From JAHFOW01 sp964370795 (GTDB lineage Bacteria > Planctomycetota > Brocadiia > Brocadiales > Brocadiaceae), in assembly GCA_964370795.1 (NCBI GenBank), contig CAYJME010000126.1, forward strand, positions 1-9,518: DNA of 9,518 nt. The letters are read 5' to 3'. The notes below the pieces were generated by a model. It searched no databases. It was not told the origin of the DNA and was given only the letters and a program-made list of their open reading frames with translations. The position numbers and the translations under genes are program-made. Shown here one piece after another: positions 1 to 6,783 of this stretch; the stretch's first letter is position 1, and the number at the start of each line of letters is the position of its first letter.

Positions 1-32
1 CTTGTCCACTATCCGCTTGTTGCTTTTGATTT

Positions 33-53
33 GGTCAACCGGGACGGTTGACC
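33..53. repeat. Perfect 9-bp hairpin upstream of valS
   Basis: The arms GGTCAACCG (33-41) and CGGTTGACC (45-53) are perfect reverse complements around a 3-nt loop GGA. No U-tract follows directly on either strand; the nearest T-rich run on the plus strand starts about 7 nt further on (ATTTCTTTT). It could be the end of an upstream transcript, a protein-binding dyad, or a structure in the valS leader. The structure is certain; its role is not. Confidence 0.6.
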
Positions 54-76
54 TACCAATTTCTTTTAACTTGATG

Positions 77-106
77 TTGAAGTGTTTAGAGCGTTTATTG
101 TAATAA
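77..106 (+). promoter_or_regulatory. Weak candidate promoter for valS
   Basis: TTGAAG (77-82) as a -35-like box and TAATAA (101-106) as a -10-like box are separated by 18 nt. This would start a transcript about 30 nt before the valS ATG. The region is AT-rich, so chance matches are expected; it is a suggestion only. Confidence 0.22.
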
Positions 107-143
107 ATTATCAGGAAGGTATGGTTCTTTCGCAGATAAAATT

Positions 144-2828
144 ATGCAGACAAAATTATCACCACAATACAATCCAAAAGAAATAGAAGATACATGGTAC
201 CGGCGCTGGGAAGAGAAAGGGTTTTTTCATAGTGTTCCGGATGCCGGGAAAAAACCATATACCATTGTAATTCCCCCGCCCAACGTTACCGGCGTGCTCC
301 ACATGGGTCACGCCTTGAATAACATTATCCAGGATGTTTTAATCCGCTGGAGGCGTATGCAGGGCTATAGCGCCTTGTGGATGCCGGGAACAGACCATGC
401 AGGCATTGCAACCCAGAATGTGGTTGAGCGTGAACTGGCAACACGGCACGTCAAACGTGAACACCTGGGCAGGGATCGTTTTATTGAGGAAGTCTGGAAA
501 TGGAAGAATCAGTACGGTTCAACCATTATTAAGCAGTTGAAGAAGCTGGGAAGTTCCTGCGACTGGCAGCGGGAACGGTTTACCATGGACGAAGGGCTTT
601 CATCGGCGGTAAAGGAAACCTTTGTGAGACTCTTTGAAAAGGGGTTAATCTATAAAGGCAAGTACATGATTAACTGGTGTCCCCGATGCTGCACAGCCCT
701 GGCCGATGATGAGGTGGAACACGAGGAACATGAAGGACACCTCTGGCATATAAAATATCCATTCAGGGATGCACCGCATCTGTACCTTATCGTGGCGACA
801 ACGCGCCCGGAAACTATGCTGGGCGATGTTGCTGTGGCGGTTAATCCCGGAGATGACCGTTATAAGGAAATGATTGGCGAATTCCTCACCCTGCCCCTGA
901 TAGGACGGGAAATGCCCATTATTGCGGATGATTTTGTCGATCCGTCTTTTGGAACGGGCGCGGTAAAGGTTACCCCAGCGCATGATCCCAATGATTTTGA
1001 GATGGGAAAGCGTCATAATTTGACGCCGGTCGTTGTGATGCGTGAAAATGGCGCCATGAATGAAAATGCAGGGGATTTTGAGGGACTGGACCGTTTTGAG
1101 TGCCGGAATGCATTAGTGGAAGAACTGAAATTAAAAAAATATATTGAAATGATTAATCCTCACAAGCATTCCGTTGGACACTGCTATCGATGCCATACGG
1201 TTGTTGAGCCGTATATATCCGATCAGTGGTTTGTGAAGATGCGTCCTCTTGCGAATGCAGCTATAGAAGCGACACAGAAAAAACGGGTAACATTTTTCCC
1301 TGAACGTTGGGAAAAAGTTTATCTGAGCTGGCTTGAAAATGTGCGGGACTGGTGCATTTCAAGGCAGATATGGTGGGGGCATCGTATCCCTGCGTGGTAT
1401 TGTCAGGAGTGCAATGAGATTATGGTATCCCGCAGTGTGCCTCAGGGATGCACAAAATGCAGCAGTTCAAAGTTGAAGCAGGATGAGGACGTCCTTGATA
1501 CGTGGTTCAGTTCTGCCCTGTGGCCTTTTTCTACGATGGGCTGGCCGGAAGAGACGCCCGAATTGAAATATTATTATCCAACGTCCACCCTTGTGACGGA
1601 TAGAGGTATTATATATTTCTGGGTAGCGCGCATGGTCATGATGGGGTTGGCCATGATGGAAAATATACCCTTCTCCCATGTGTATATCCACGGCACCATT
1701 CTCGATGAACTGGGGAGGAAAATGAGCAAGTCGCTTGGCAATGGAATTGACCCCCTCCTCATGATTGAGCGCTATGGGGCGGACGCCGTGCGATTCTCGA
1801 TTATTATCCTCACCACGGAAGGGCAGGACGTAAAGCTCTCGGAAAGCAAGTTTGAAATGGGGCGCAATTTTACGAACAAGCTATGGAATGCCGCCCGGTT
1901 TATTATGATGAATTTGGAAGATGAGCATAAAATTTATGTTGCACTTGAACCAGAAAATTATCAGTTTGAAGACAAATGGATACTCAGTTGTTTGAATGCA
2001 ACGATTGATTCGTGCACTGTTTCGTTAGAACAGTTCAAATTCAATGATGCAGCAATGAGAATCTATGATTTTTTCTGGCACTCCTTCTGCGATTGGTATC
2101 TGGAAATCGTCAAGGAGCGTCTCTATGAACCGGTAAGTCCCACGGATAAAAAGGTGGCACAGACCGTACTTGCCAGGGTGTTTCATCAGATACTCCATCT
2201 GCTCCATCCCTTTGTTCCATTTATTACGGAAGAATTGTGGCAAAATTTAAAAGACGTGGTTTCGGAAAATAGCATTGATACTCAGGATGAGATATATGCT
2301 GAAAGCCTGATGCTCGAAAACTGGCCAAAGGTTGACAGGCGATATGAATTTCAAACTATTGAGGACGACATGGTTGTCGTACAGGATGTTATCCGCGCGG
2401 TACGAAACATACGTAGCAAAATGAATATTAAGGACAAACAGAAGCTCAATGGTGTGATTTCTGTCTCTGCGGACGGGAAACATGATTTAAATCCGCATGC
2501 AAATCTCATCAAACGAATGGCCAATCTTGAATGTCTGGAAATAGGAAGAGACCTTCCCAGACCGCCGAATTCTGCATCAGAGGTTATTGGCGAGGTGCAG
2601 GCATTTGTGCCGCTTGAAGGAATCATTGATCCGAATGCCGAAAAGGGTCGCCAATTAAAACACCTGCAGCAACTGGAGGAGCATTTGCAGATAGTGCGAA
2701 AAAAACTGGAAAACAAGAATTTTGTCGCGCGTGCGCCGGCGCTGGTAGTAACGATGGAACAGAATCGTGAAAAAGAATTGTTAGAACAGATACAGAAGGT
2801 GAAAATTATTTTAAACGGATTAGGGTGA
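144..2828 (+). CDS. valS: Valyl-tRNA synthetase
   Basis: Cytoplasmic class I aminoacyl-tRNA synthetase that charges tRNA-Val with valine and hydrolyses mischarged Thr-tRNA. At 894 aa it has the normal length for bacterial ValRS. Visible landmarks are the HIGH-type motif HMGH (residues 53-56) after PPPNVTG, the editing-domain motif TTRPETMLGDVAVAV, a GTGAVKVTPAHDPND segment, paired CxxC motifs (such as CPRC and CQEC...CTKC) typical of ValRS zinc sites, DTWFSSALWPFSTMGWP, and KMSKS (526-530). An anticodon-binding helical domain follows, then a C-terminal coiled-coil arm (about 825-894). The ATG at 144 is the only usable start: the frame closes at the TAG at 87-89 and has no ATG, GTG or TTG between. 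However, no Shine-Dalgarno sequence lies at normal distance; AGGAAGG (112-118) is over 20 nt upstream and directly before an out-of-frame ATG at 121. A terminator follows, so valS is probably monocistronic. Confidence 0.98.
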   Translation: MQTKLSPQYNPKEIEDTWYRRWEEKGFFHSVPDAGKKPYTIVIPPPNVTGVLHMGHALNNIIQDVLIRWRRMQGYSALWMPGTDHAGIATQNVVERELATRHVKREHLGRDRFIEEVWKWKNQYGSTIIKQLKKLGSSCDWQRERFTMDEGLSSAVKETFVRLFEKGLIYKGKYMINWCPRCCTALADDEVEHEEHEGHLWHIKYPFRDAPHLYLIVATTRPETMLGDVAVAVNPGDDRYKEMIGEFLTLPLIGREMPIIADDFVDPSFGTGAVKVTPAHDPNDFEMGKRHNLTPVVVMRENGAMNENAGDFEGLDRFECRNALVEELKLKKYIEMINPHKHSVGHCYRCHTVVEPYISDQWFVKMRPLANAAIEATQKKRVTFFPERWEKVYLSWLENVRDWCISRQIWWGHRIPAWYCQECNEIMVSRSVPQGCTKCSSSKLKQDEDVLDTWFSSALWPFSTMGWPEETPELKYYYPTSTLVTDRGIIYFWVARMVMMGLAMMENIPFSHVYIHGTILDELGRKMSKSLGNGIDPLLMIERYGADAVRFSIIILTTEGQDVKLSESKFEMGRNFTNKLWNAARFIMMNLEDEHKIYVALEPENYQFEDKWILSCLNATIDSCTVSLEQFKFNDAAMRIYDFFWHSFCDWYLEIVKERLYEPVSPTDKKVAQTVLARVFHQILHLLHPFVPFITEELWQNLKDVVSENSIDTQDEIYAESLMLENWPKVDRRYEFQTIEDDMVVVQDVIRAVRNIRSKMNIKDKQKLNGVISVSADGKHDLNPHANLIKRMANLECLEIGRDLPRPPNSASEVIGEVQAFVPLEGIIDPNAEKGRQLKHLQQLEEHLQIVRKKLENKNFVARAPALVVTMEQNREKELLEQIQKVKIILNGLG

Positions 2829-2851
2829 TATTTTTGGAATTTCAGTTTTCT

Positions 2852-2883
2852 AGGTTGGGTTGAGGAACAAAACCCAACTTTTT
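2852..2883 (+). terminator. Rho-independent terminator of valS
   Basis: GTTGGGTT (2854-2861) pairs perfectly with AACCCAAC (2871-2878) around a 9-nt loop. The stem extends by a G-U and an A-U pair at 2852-2853/2879-2880. The right arm runs straight into TTTTT (2879-2883). It lies 24 nt after the valS stop and about 34 nt before the next gene, so that gene probably has its own promoter or depends on read-through. Confidence 0.75.
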
Positions 2884-2916
2884 CGTAAAGAAGTTAAATT
2901 TTAGGATAAGGAATTT

Positions 2917-4287
2917 ATGAAGAAACCGCATCTCGTATCACTGGTGTTTATACTGGCGTCTTTTTTTATGATAACATCATGTCTTTTTGCCGATACACCC
3001 GCGCAGAAACCATTAACCAGAAAATGCCCGACGTGTAATAAACTTTACACAGAGGATACAAAATTCTGCGGTGATGATGGAGCAACGCTTGTTGCGGCAA
3101 TGGGAAAATTGGTTTGTCCGGATTGTAAAAAGGAAGGCGTTTCTGGGGAAAATTTTTGCAGGGAACATGGCAAGAAACTTGTTCCTTTTACAGGAACGCC
3201 CGCACAGGAGGCCGATGTCTTAAAGCTAAAAAAAGACCTGGCTAAAAAATATTATAAAGAAGGTAGCGACTACTGTGATGCGGAATCATACGACCAGGCT
3301 ATCGAATCTTATAAGAAGGCAGAGGCAGCATATCCAGATTTCCCCGCGCTTCACTACAATATGGGTTGGCTTTACGGTAAATTAGGGAATGTCGAGCAGG
3401 CAATTCAGCACTTGCAAAAATACATTGTGCTTGCCCCGGATGCAAGCGACGTCACCGAAGTGCAGAGTTATATCGTTGTACTCAAGCAGGCGATGGAGAA
3501 ACGAAACAGCGTACTTTCCACATTTCAAAATCGTGATGATTCTATGAAAAAGGCGCTGGCAGAACAGAAGAAAAAATACAACAGTGTTCTCATACCGGCG
3601 GGTGAATTTATTATGGGGACGGATGAGGCGCGGGAAGATACGTACCCGGAGCACAAGGTATATCTGGACGCATACGAAATTGACCGCTATGAAGTGACCA
3701 ATGCACAATATTGGGAATTTCTCAATTATATGAAGAAAACAAACGACCACAGCAAGTGCTTTAAAGGAGAGCCGGGCAATAAGGACCATACCCCACGGTT
3801 CTGGGAAAATGAGTATTACAACACCCCTGATTATCCTATAGCAAGGATCGACTGGTATGATGCCTATGCCTATGCTGCATGGGCAGGAAAGCGGCTGCCA
3901 ACAGAAGCCGAATGGGAAAAGGCGGCAAGAGGCGCTGATGGCAGAAAATTTCCGTGGGGAAATGAGTGGGACCCTTCCCGGTGTAATTTATCAGGGGAAC
4001 CGAAACCGGTGGGCAGTGTAGAGAGCGGGAAAAACGTCTATGGCTGTTATGATATGGCGGGGAGTGTTTACGAATGGTGCGCAGACTGGTATCTGGATAC
4101 CTATTATCAGGAGTCCCCATCTAAAAATCCAAAAGGACCTGAAACAGGCGTCAGACGCACAATACGCGGTGGCTCTCGATTCTCAAAGCCATTTCAGGCG
4201 CAGACATTTACGAGAAAATCAGAACAACCAAATTTATTTAATGTTTCACTTGGATTAAGGTGTGCCAAAGATGTAAAGGGAAAATGA
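2917..4287 (+). CDS. Exported double-zinc-ribbon/TPR/FGE-sulfatase-fold protein, probable lipoprotein
   Basis: 456 aa. Residues 1-25 form a signal peptide: basic start, hydrophobic core, and ITSC at 19-22, which fits a lipobox with Cys22 as the lipidated residue; cleavage after Ala25 is the alternative. Two Cys-rich knuckles follow: C37xxC40...C51xxD54 and C67xxC70...C81xxH84, resembling zinc ribbons. TPR-like helices span about 109-175, with AIESYKKAEAAYPDFPALHYNMGWLYGKLG-type spacing. The FGE-sulfatase (SUMF1/EgtB/PvdO-like) domain spans about 223-453: IPAGEFIMGT, DRYEVTNAQY, RLPTEAEWEKAARG, FPWGNEWD, MAGSVYEWCADWY, RGGSRF, GLRC. True formylglycine-generating enzymes carry a Cys pair just after the RGGS motif; here that stretch has no Cys, so sulfatase maturation activity is not supported. 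A binding, scaffold or other nonheme-iron-type role is possible. SD AAGGA lies about 5 nt before the ATG. The cyclase gene 4 nt downstream suggests one transcript. Fold assignment is firm; function is unknown. Confidence 0.9.
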   Translation: MKKPHLVSLVFILASFFMITSCLFADTPAQKPLTRKCPTCNKLYTEDTKFCGDDGATLVAAMGKLVCPDCKKEGVSGENFCREHGKKLVPFTGTPAQEADVLKLKKDLAKKYYKEGSDYCDAESYDQAIESYKKAEAAYPDFPALHYNMGWLYGKLGNVEQAIQHLQKYIVLAPDASDVTEVQSYIVVLKQAMEKRNSVLSTFQNRDDSMKKALAEQKKKYNSVLIPAGEFIMGTDEAREDTYPEHKVYLDAYEIDRYEVTNAQYWEFLNYMKKTNDHSKCFKGEPGNKDHTPRFWENEYYNTPDYPIARIDWYDAYAYAAWAGKRLPTEAEWEKAARGADGRKFPWGNEWDPSRCNLSGEPKPVGSVESGKNVYGCYDMAGSVYEWCADWYLDTYYQESPSKNPKGPETGVRRTIRGGSRFSKPFQAQTFTRKSEQPNLFNVSLGLRCAKDVKGK

Positions 4288-4291
4288 TCAA

Positions 4292-5224
4292 ATGGCTGGA
4301 ATTACGTCAAACCATCAATATTTTATCGAGAATAATTTTTACAAAGATATCCTGAGTAACCTGTATGAAGGGGTATATTTTGTAGACCACGATAGAAAAA
4401 TCCTTTACTGGAACAAAGGTGCTGAGATAATCACCGGATACGGGAGCGATGAGGTGCTGGGGAAGCGGTGTAACGATAATATTAATCATGTTGATAACAA
4501 TGGTATTCAACTCTGCATTGCGACATGTCCCTTGTCGAAGACAATCGCCGATTTGATTCCCCGTGAGGTTGAGGTTTATCTCCTCCACAAAAAAGGATAC
4601 CGGATACCTGTGCTGGCGCGTACAATTCCTATTCAGGACGACCAGGGAAATACTATTGGCGCTGCCGAAATATTCAACGACAATTCACCGAAGATTGCAA
4701 TCGTCCAGAGAATGAAAGAACTCGAAAGGTTGGCCCTCCTCGACCCACTTACGGAATTAGCAAACAGGCGGTATATTGAGATGAAACTACAGAGTAGATT
4801 TGATGAAATGCGCAGGTACGGATGGTCATTTGGCATCCTCTATATGGATGTCGACCACTTTAAAGAGGTTAATGACGCCTATGGGCACAGCATCGGGGAT
4901 GAAGTATTAAAGATGGTAGCAAGAACGCTTTTGAATAATGTGAGGGCTTCGGATATTGTAGGTCGTTGGGGCGGTGAAGAATTCATTGCTGTCGTTATGA
5001 ATAACGAAGAGAAGATATTATATTCTGTTGCAAATAAGCTGCGGGCGCTGGTTGAACAATCCAGTATTTCTGTAGATTCAAAGGTAATCAGGATTACTAT
5101 TTCGATTGGCGCTTCTCTTGCGCACGATGATGAGACTGTTGATGTGTTATTAAAAAGAGCAGATAAACTTCTCTATCAAAGTAAGGTGTCCGGCAGGAAC
5201 AAAGTATCAATAAGCCTTCAATAA
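4292..5224 (+). CDS. PAS-GGDEF diguanylate cyclase
   Basis: 310 aa, no signal peptide or membrane segment, so cytoplasmic. The N-terminal PAS domain (about 15-130) has a typical core, EGVYFVDHDRKILYWNKGAE...ITGY, and ends in GAAEIFND. It contains three Cys (C60, C75, C79; LCIATCP) that could make it redox- or metal-responsive. A short helical linker (KIAIVQRMKELERLALL) leads to the GGDEF domain: DPLTELANRR (151-160), Mg-binding Asp186 in YMDVDHFKEVND, and active-site GGEEF (227-231). RASD at 218-221 is a correctly spaced inhibitory I-site (RxxD five residues before GGEEF). It should therefore make cyclic di-GMP from two GTP with product feedback. Its ATG lies 4 nt after the preceding stop; AAAGGG (4275-4280) is a plausible SD inside the upstream gene, so the two are probably co-transcribed and coupled. 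The signal sensed is unknown. Confidence 0.94.
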   Translation: MAGITSNHQYFIENNFYKDILSNLYEGVYFVDHDRKILYWNKGAEIITGYGSDEVLGKRCNDNINHVDNNGIQLCIATCPLSKTIADLIPREVEVYLLHKKGYRIPVLARTIPIQDDQGNTIGAAEIFNDNSPKIAIVQRMKELERLALLDPLTELANRRYIEMKLQSRFDEMRRYGWSFGILYMDVDHFKEVNDAYGHSIGDEVLKMVARTLLNNVRASDIVGRWGGEEFIAVVMNNEEKILYSVANKLRALVEQSSISVDSKVIRITISIGASLAHDDETVDVLLKRADKLLYQSKVSGRNKVSISLQ

Positions 5225-5271
5225 AAGTTGAAAAATGTTAAAATATGTATTGTTTCTCATTCTGGCATTCA

Positions 5272-5331
5272 TTGTTTAGTTTAAATTCATTTTATATCAT
5301 GAAACTTTAAAGAAGTATTTTTTGTTTAGTT
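5272..5331. repeat. 10-nt direct repeat pair, 50 bp apart
   Basis: TTGTTTAGTT occurs at 5272-5281 and again at 5322-5331, exactly 50 bp start to start, in the AT-rich intergenic stretch 5225-5409. The second copy overlaps the possible -35 area of the promoter below. The spacing is near five helical turns, so a regulator binding one DNA face is conceivable, but AT-rich sequence yields such pairs by chance. Confidence 0.4.
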
Positions 5332-5352
5332 AAAGGTAAAACGTATTATAAT
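5322..5352 (+). promoter_or_regulatory. Candidate promoter for the small YHS-like protein
   Basis: A consensus -10 box TATAAT lies at 5347-5352. The best -35-like element is TTGTTT (5322-5327), with a long 19-nt spacer. Transcription would start near 5359, giving a leader of about 50 nt before the GTG start at 5410. The rest of 5225-5409 is AT-rich with scattered T-runs; no convincing terminator for the cyclase gene was found there. Confidence 0.5.
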
Positions 5353-5409
5353 TACTTCGGTTTGGTTTGTAAAAACTTTATTTTAAATTGTTTTTGAAAG
5401 GAGAAAGAA

Positions 5410-5739
5410 GTGAAGCGTTTAGGATTACTAATTGGCGTTGTATGTTGTGCATTATCCTTAGTGACCACGCAGGTTGCAAAGACGAGTTTTGCCGCAGGTT
5501 GTTGCGACAAGAAGGAGTGTACAAAAGAGGCTGCCGCCGATGCAAAGACGGACACCAAATGTGTTGTGTGTGGGAAGGCTGTAGAGAAAGATAAGGGTAT
5601 AACCGTTGGGTGTGAGGGAAAATCGTTTACCGTATGTTGTAAGACGTGCGAAGCTGAATACAAGAAAGATCCTTGCAAGTTTTGTAAGGATGAGAAGTGT
5701 GAAAAGCACCAGGAACATCACGGCGAAGAACATCACTAA
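5410..5739 (+). CDS. Small exported Cys/His-rich YHS/TRASH-like metal-binding protein
   Basis: 109 aa, starting at GTG with a strong SD AAAGGAG (5397-5403) 6 nt upstream. Residues 1-29 form a signal peptide (MKRLG, hydrophobic core 4-18, AxA-type end SFAA), so the product should be periplasmic or outside the membrane. The mature part has 13 cysteines. A core at about 50-92 has the YHS/TRASH layout: C51xxC54GK, a GITVGCEGKSFTVCC strand pair (C76, C77), C80, then AEYKKDPCKFC. The tail KHQEHHGEEHH adds five histidines. A metal-binding role (copper, zinc or another soft metal; storage, delivery or sensing) is inferred from this composition and the domain family. It appears monocistronic, with its own candidate promoter and the terminator at 5929-5972. 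Export and metal-ligand richness are clear; the metal and partner are not. Confidence 0.85.
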   Translation: MKRLGLLIGVVCCALSLVTTQVAKTSFAAGCCDKKECTKEAAADAKTDTKCVVCGKAVEKDKGITVGCEGKSFTVCCKTCEAEYKKDPCKFCKDEKCEKHQEHHGEEHH

Positions 5740-5784
5740 ACCAATGTAAAGGAAATCGCAGCGCGGGTGGTTTATCCCTATGAT

Positions 5785-5838
5785 AGTTTGTACAGATTAG
5801 ACCGTTTAAACAGATTAAACGGTTTAAACGGTTCAAAC
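5785..5838. repeat. 9-nt tandem repeat, consensus RGTTTAAAC
   Basis: Six consecutive 9-nt units run from 5785 to 5838: AGTTTGTAC, AGATTAGAC, CGTTTAAAC, AGATTAAAC, GGTTTAAAC, GGTTCAAAC. The core GTTTAAAC is itself a palindrome, so the array can fold: ACCGTTTAA (5801-5809) pairs with TTAAACGGT (5815-5823) around 5 nt, and ACGGTTT (5819-5825) with AAACCGT (5835-5841). It lies between the small YHS-like gene and the terminator. No CRISPR-like spacers are present. The surrounding stretch 5740-5928 shows no supportable gene. Confidence 0.8.
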
Positions 5839-5928
5839 CGTATATTACCAATCACAAGAGATCTGCGCTACAATAGGAAGTCTGCAAAGGTTTATTTTAA
5901 TACTGTTGAAAAGGTAGCATTCTCAATT

Positions 5929-5972
5929 AGGCGTTTTTATGTCGCTAAGACATAAAAACGCCTTTTTTTATT
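5929..5972 (+). terminator. Strong intrinsic terminator, perfect 15-bp stem
   Basis: AGGCGTTTTTATGTC (5929-5943) and GACATAAAAACGCCT (5949-5963) are exact reverse complements around loop GCTAA, followed by a T-run (5963-5969) and ATTT-type sequence. On the minus strand the stem is followed by AATTGAGAAT, a poor U-tract, so it works mainly for plus-strand transcripts. It lies 190 nt after the small YHS-like gene and 22 nt before the end of the converging FmdE-like gene. Confidence 0.9.
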
Positions 5973-5994
5973 TAGCAAAAATCTCCGGAGGTGT

Positions 5995-6747
5995 TTATTC
6001 CTTTAGTTCTTTTACAATAAATGTCCCTTCCGGGGGATTGACGAGAATTGTCCTGACCCGTTCCTGCCACAGATTGCCAAATTCCTTTAATTCTTCATCA
6101 GACGCCTTGCCGGAGATTGCAAGAGGCATCAGTTTGTCTATGCGTTCGCTTGATGGAACGTGTTCGATGCCGTAGGTAACTTCAACTTTTTTGCCATTAT
6201 CAGCCCTCTGGAAGATTATCGAACAGATTGCCTTTGGATCAGCCCCATGATCCTTATCAAAGCTCAATAAATTGTATCTTCCATATTTTTTGTTCGGTCC
6301 CAGTCCCATAAATCCCGTTTCCCCTGAAGCGCCTGTTATGAACGTTACCACCTGAGATATTGGGCCATTCACCTTATAATCTACAGCGCCCCTGAAAGTA
6401 ACCTTGATATTGCCTCTGACGGGGACATCGTCGCCATATAATGCCTTTAATGCCAGTTGTGTGGACTTGTAAGCGCCGGCGACAGCGGGACAGGAGTGTC
6501 CGGCCAGTTTTACTGCGTCGGCATAGGTAAAGGTAAATACCGCATCGCGATCCATTGCGCCGAGTACTATGGCTAAAGGGTCTTTGACCTTTATCGGCTC
6601 AATGGTATCGAAAAAGTCCTTGCTCAATTTTGATTGCCCCTCTGCGTGGATATGTCGCTGAACAGGCATGAGGCAAACCACTGCCCCGATAAAAGTAAAC
6701 AGTAAAAATTTTTTAGATACAATACATTGGGAAAACATGCTTTTCAT
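5995..6747 (-). CDS. Exported FmdE-like domain protein
   Basis: 250 aa from the ATG at 6747. That start is preferred over an in-frame ATG at 6765 because AAAGGA (6757-6762, minus strand) sits 9 nt before it, while the upstream ATG overlaps this SD and has none of its own. Residues 1-35 look like a signal peptide (KK at 12-13, hydrophobic core 14-28, possible cleavage in HIHA|EG). The mature part resembles the FmdE family named after the formylmethanofuran dehydrogenase operon. The signature GHSCP (83-87) has candidate metal ligands His84 and Cys86, followed by an AGAYKSTQLALKAL helix; further on is a Gly-rich GASGETGFMGLGPNKKYG segment. Classical members read GHxCPG; here Ala replaces the last Gly. 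Export argues against work inside a cytoplasmic formylmethanofuran complex; binding a metal or small ligand is an inference. It diverges from mqnA across about 130 nt containing a dyad. Family call moderately sure, function unknown. Confidence 0.85.
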   Translation of the reverse strand: MKSMFSQCIVSKKFLLFTFIGAVVCLMPVQRHIHAEGQSKLSKDFFDTIEPIKVKDPLAIVLGAMDRDAVFTFTYADAVKLAGHSCPAVAGAYKSTQLALKALYGDDVPVRGNIKVTFRGAVDYKVNGPISQVVTFITGASGETGFMGLGPNKKYGRYNLLSFDKDHGADPKAICSIIFQRADNGKKVEVTYGIEHVPSSERIDKLMPLAISGKASDEELKEFGNLWQERVRTILVNPPEGTFIVKELKE

Positions 6748-6783
6748 GATCGGTAATCCTTTCATTTAAAAACAATTGCAACA

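Noticed and set aside
1..143. T-box riboswitch upstream of valS
   Set aside because: No T-box consensus (TGGNACC), no specifier-stem layout and no antiterminator/terminator pair; the region is too short and holds only one simple hairpin.
645..1016. Minus-strand open frame of 123 codons inside valS
   Set aside because: It lies wholly antisense to a well-conserved synthetase region, shows no recognisable domain, and mirrors the codon structure of valS.
3382..3789. Minus-strand open frame of 135 codons inside the FGE-like gene
   Set aside because: Antisense to clear TPR and FGE-domain coding sequence, with no domain or sensible protein character; a shadow frame.
4140..4230. Active-site cysteine pair of a formylglycine-generating enzyme
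   Set aside because: The stretch after RGGS contains no cysteine, so a sulfatase-maturation call was not made despite the fold.
5785..5838. CRISPR-like array
   Set aside because: Units are 9 nt, directly adjacent and without unique spacers, and no cas genes are present.
5627..5955. Short frames on both strands across the 9-nt repeat, translating to RLNRLNGLNG-like peptides
   Set aside because: The apparent coding is produced by the 9-nt periodicity; there is no Shine-Dalgarno or conserved domain, and the minus frame overlaps the YHS-like gene.
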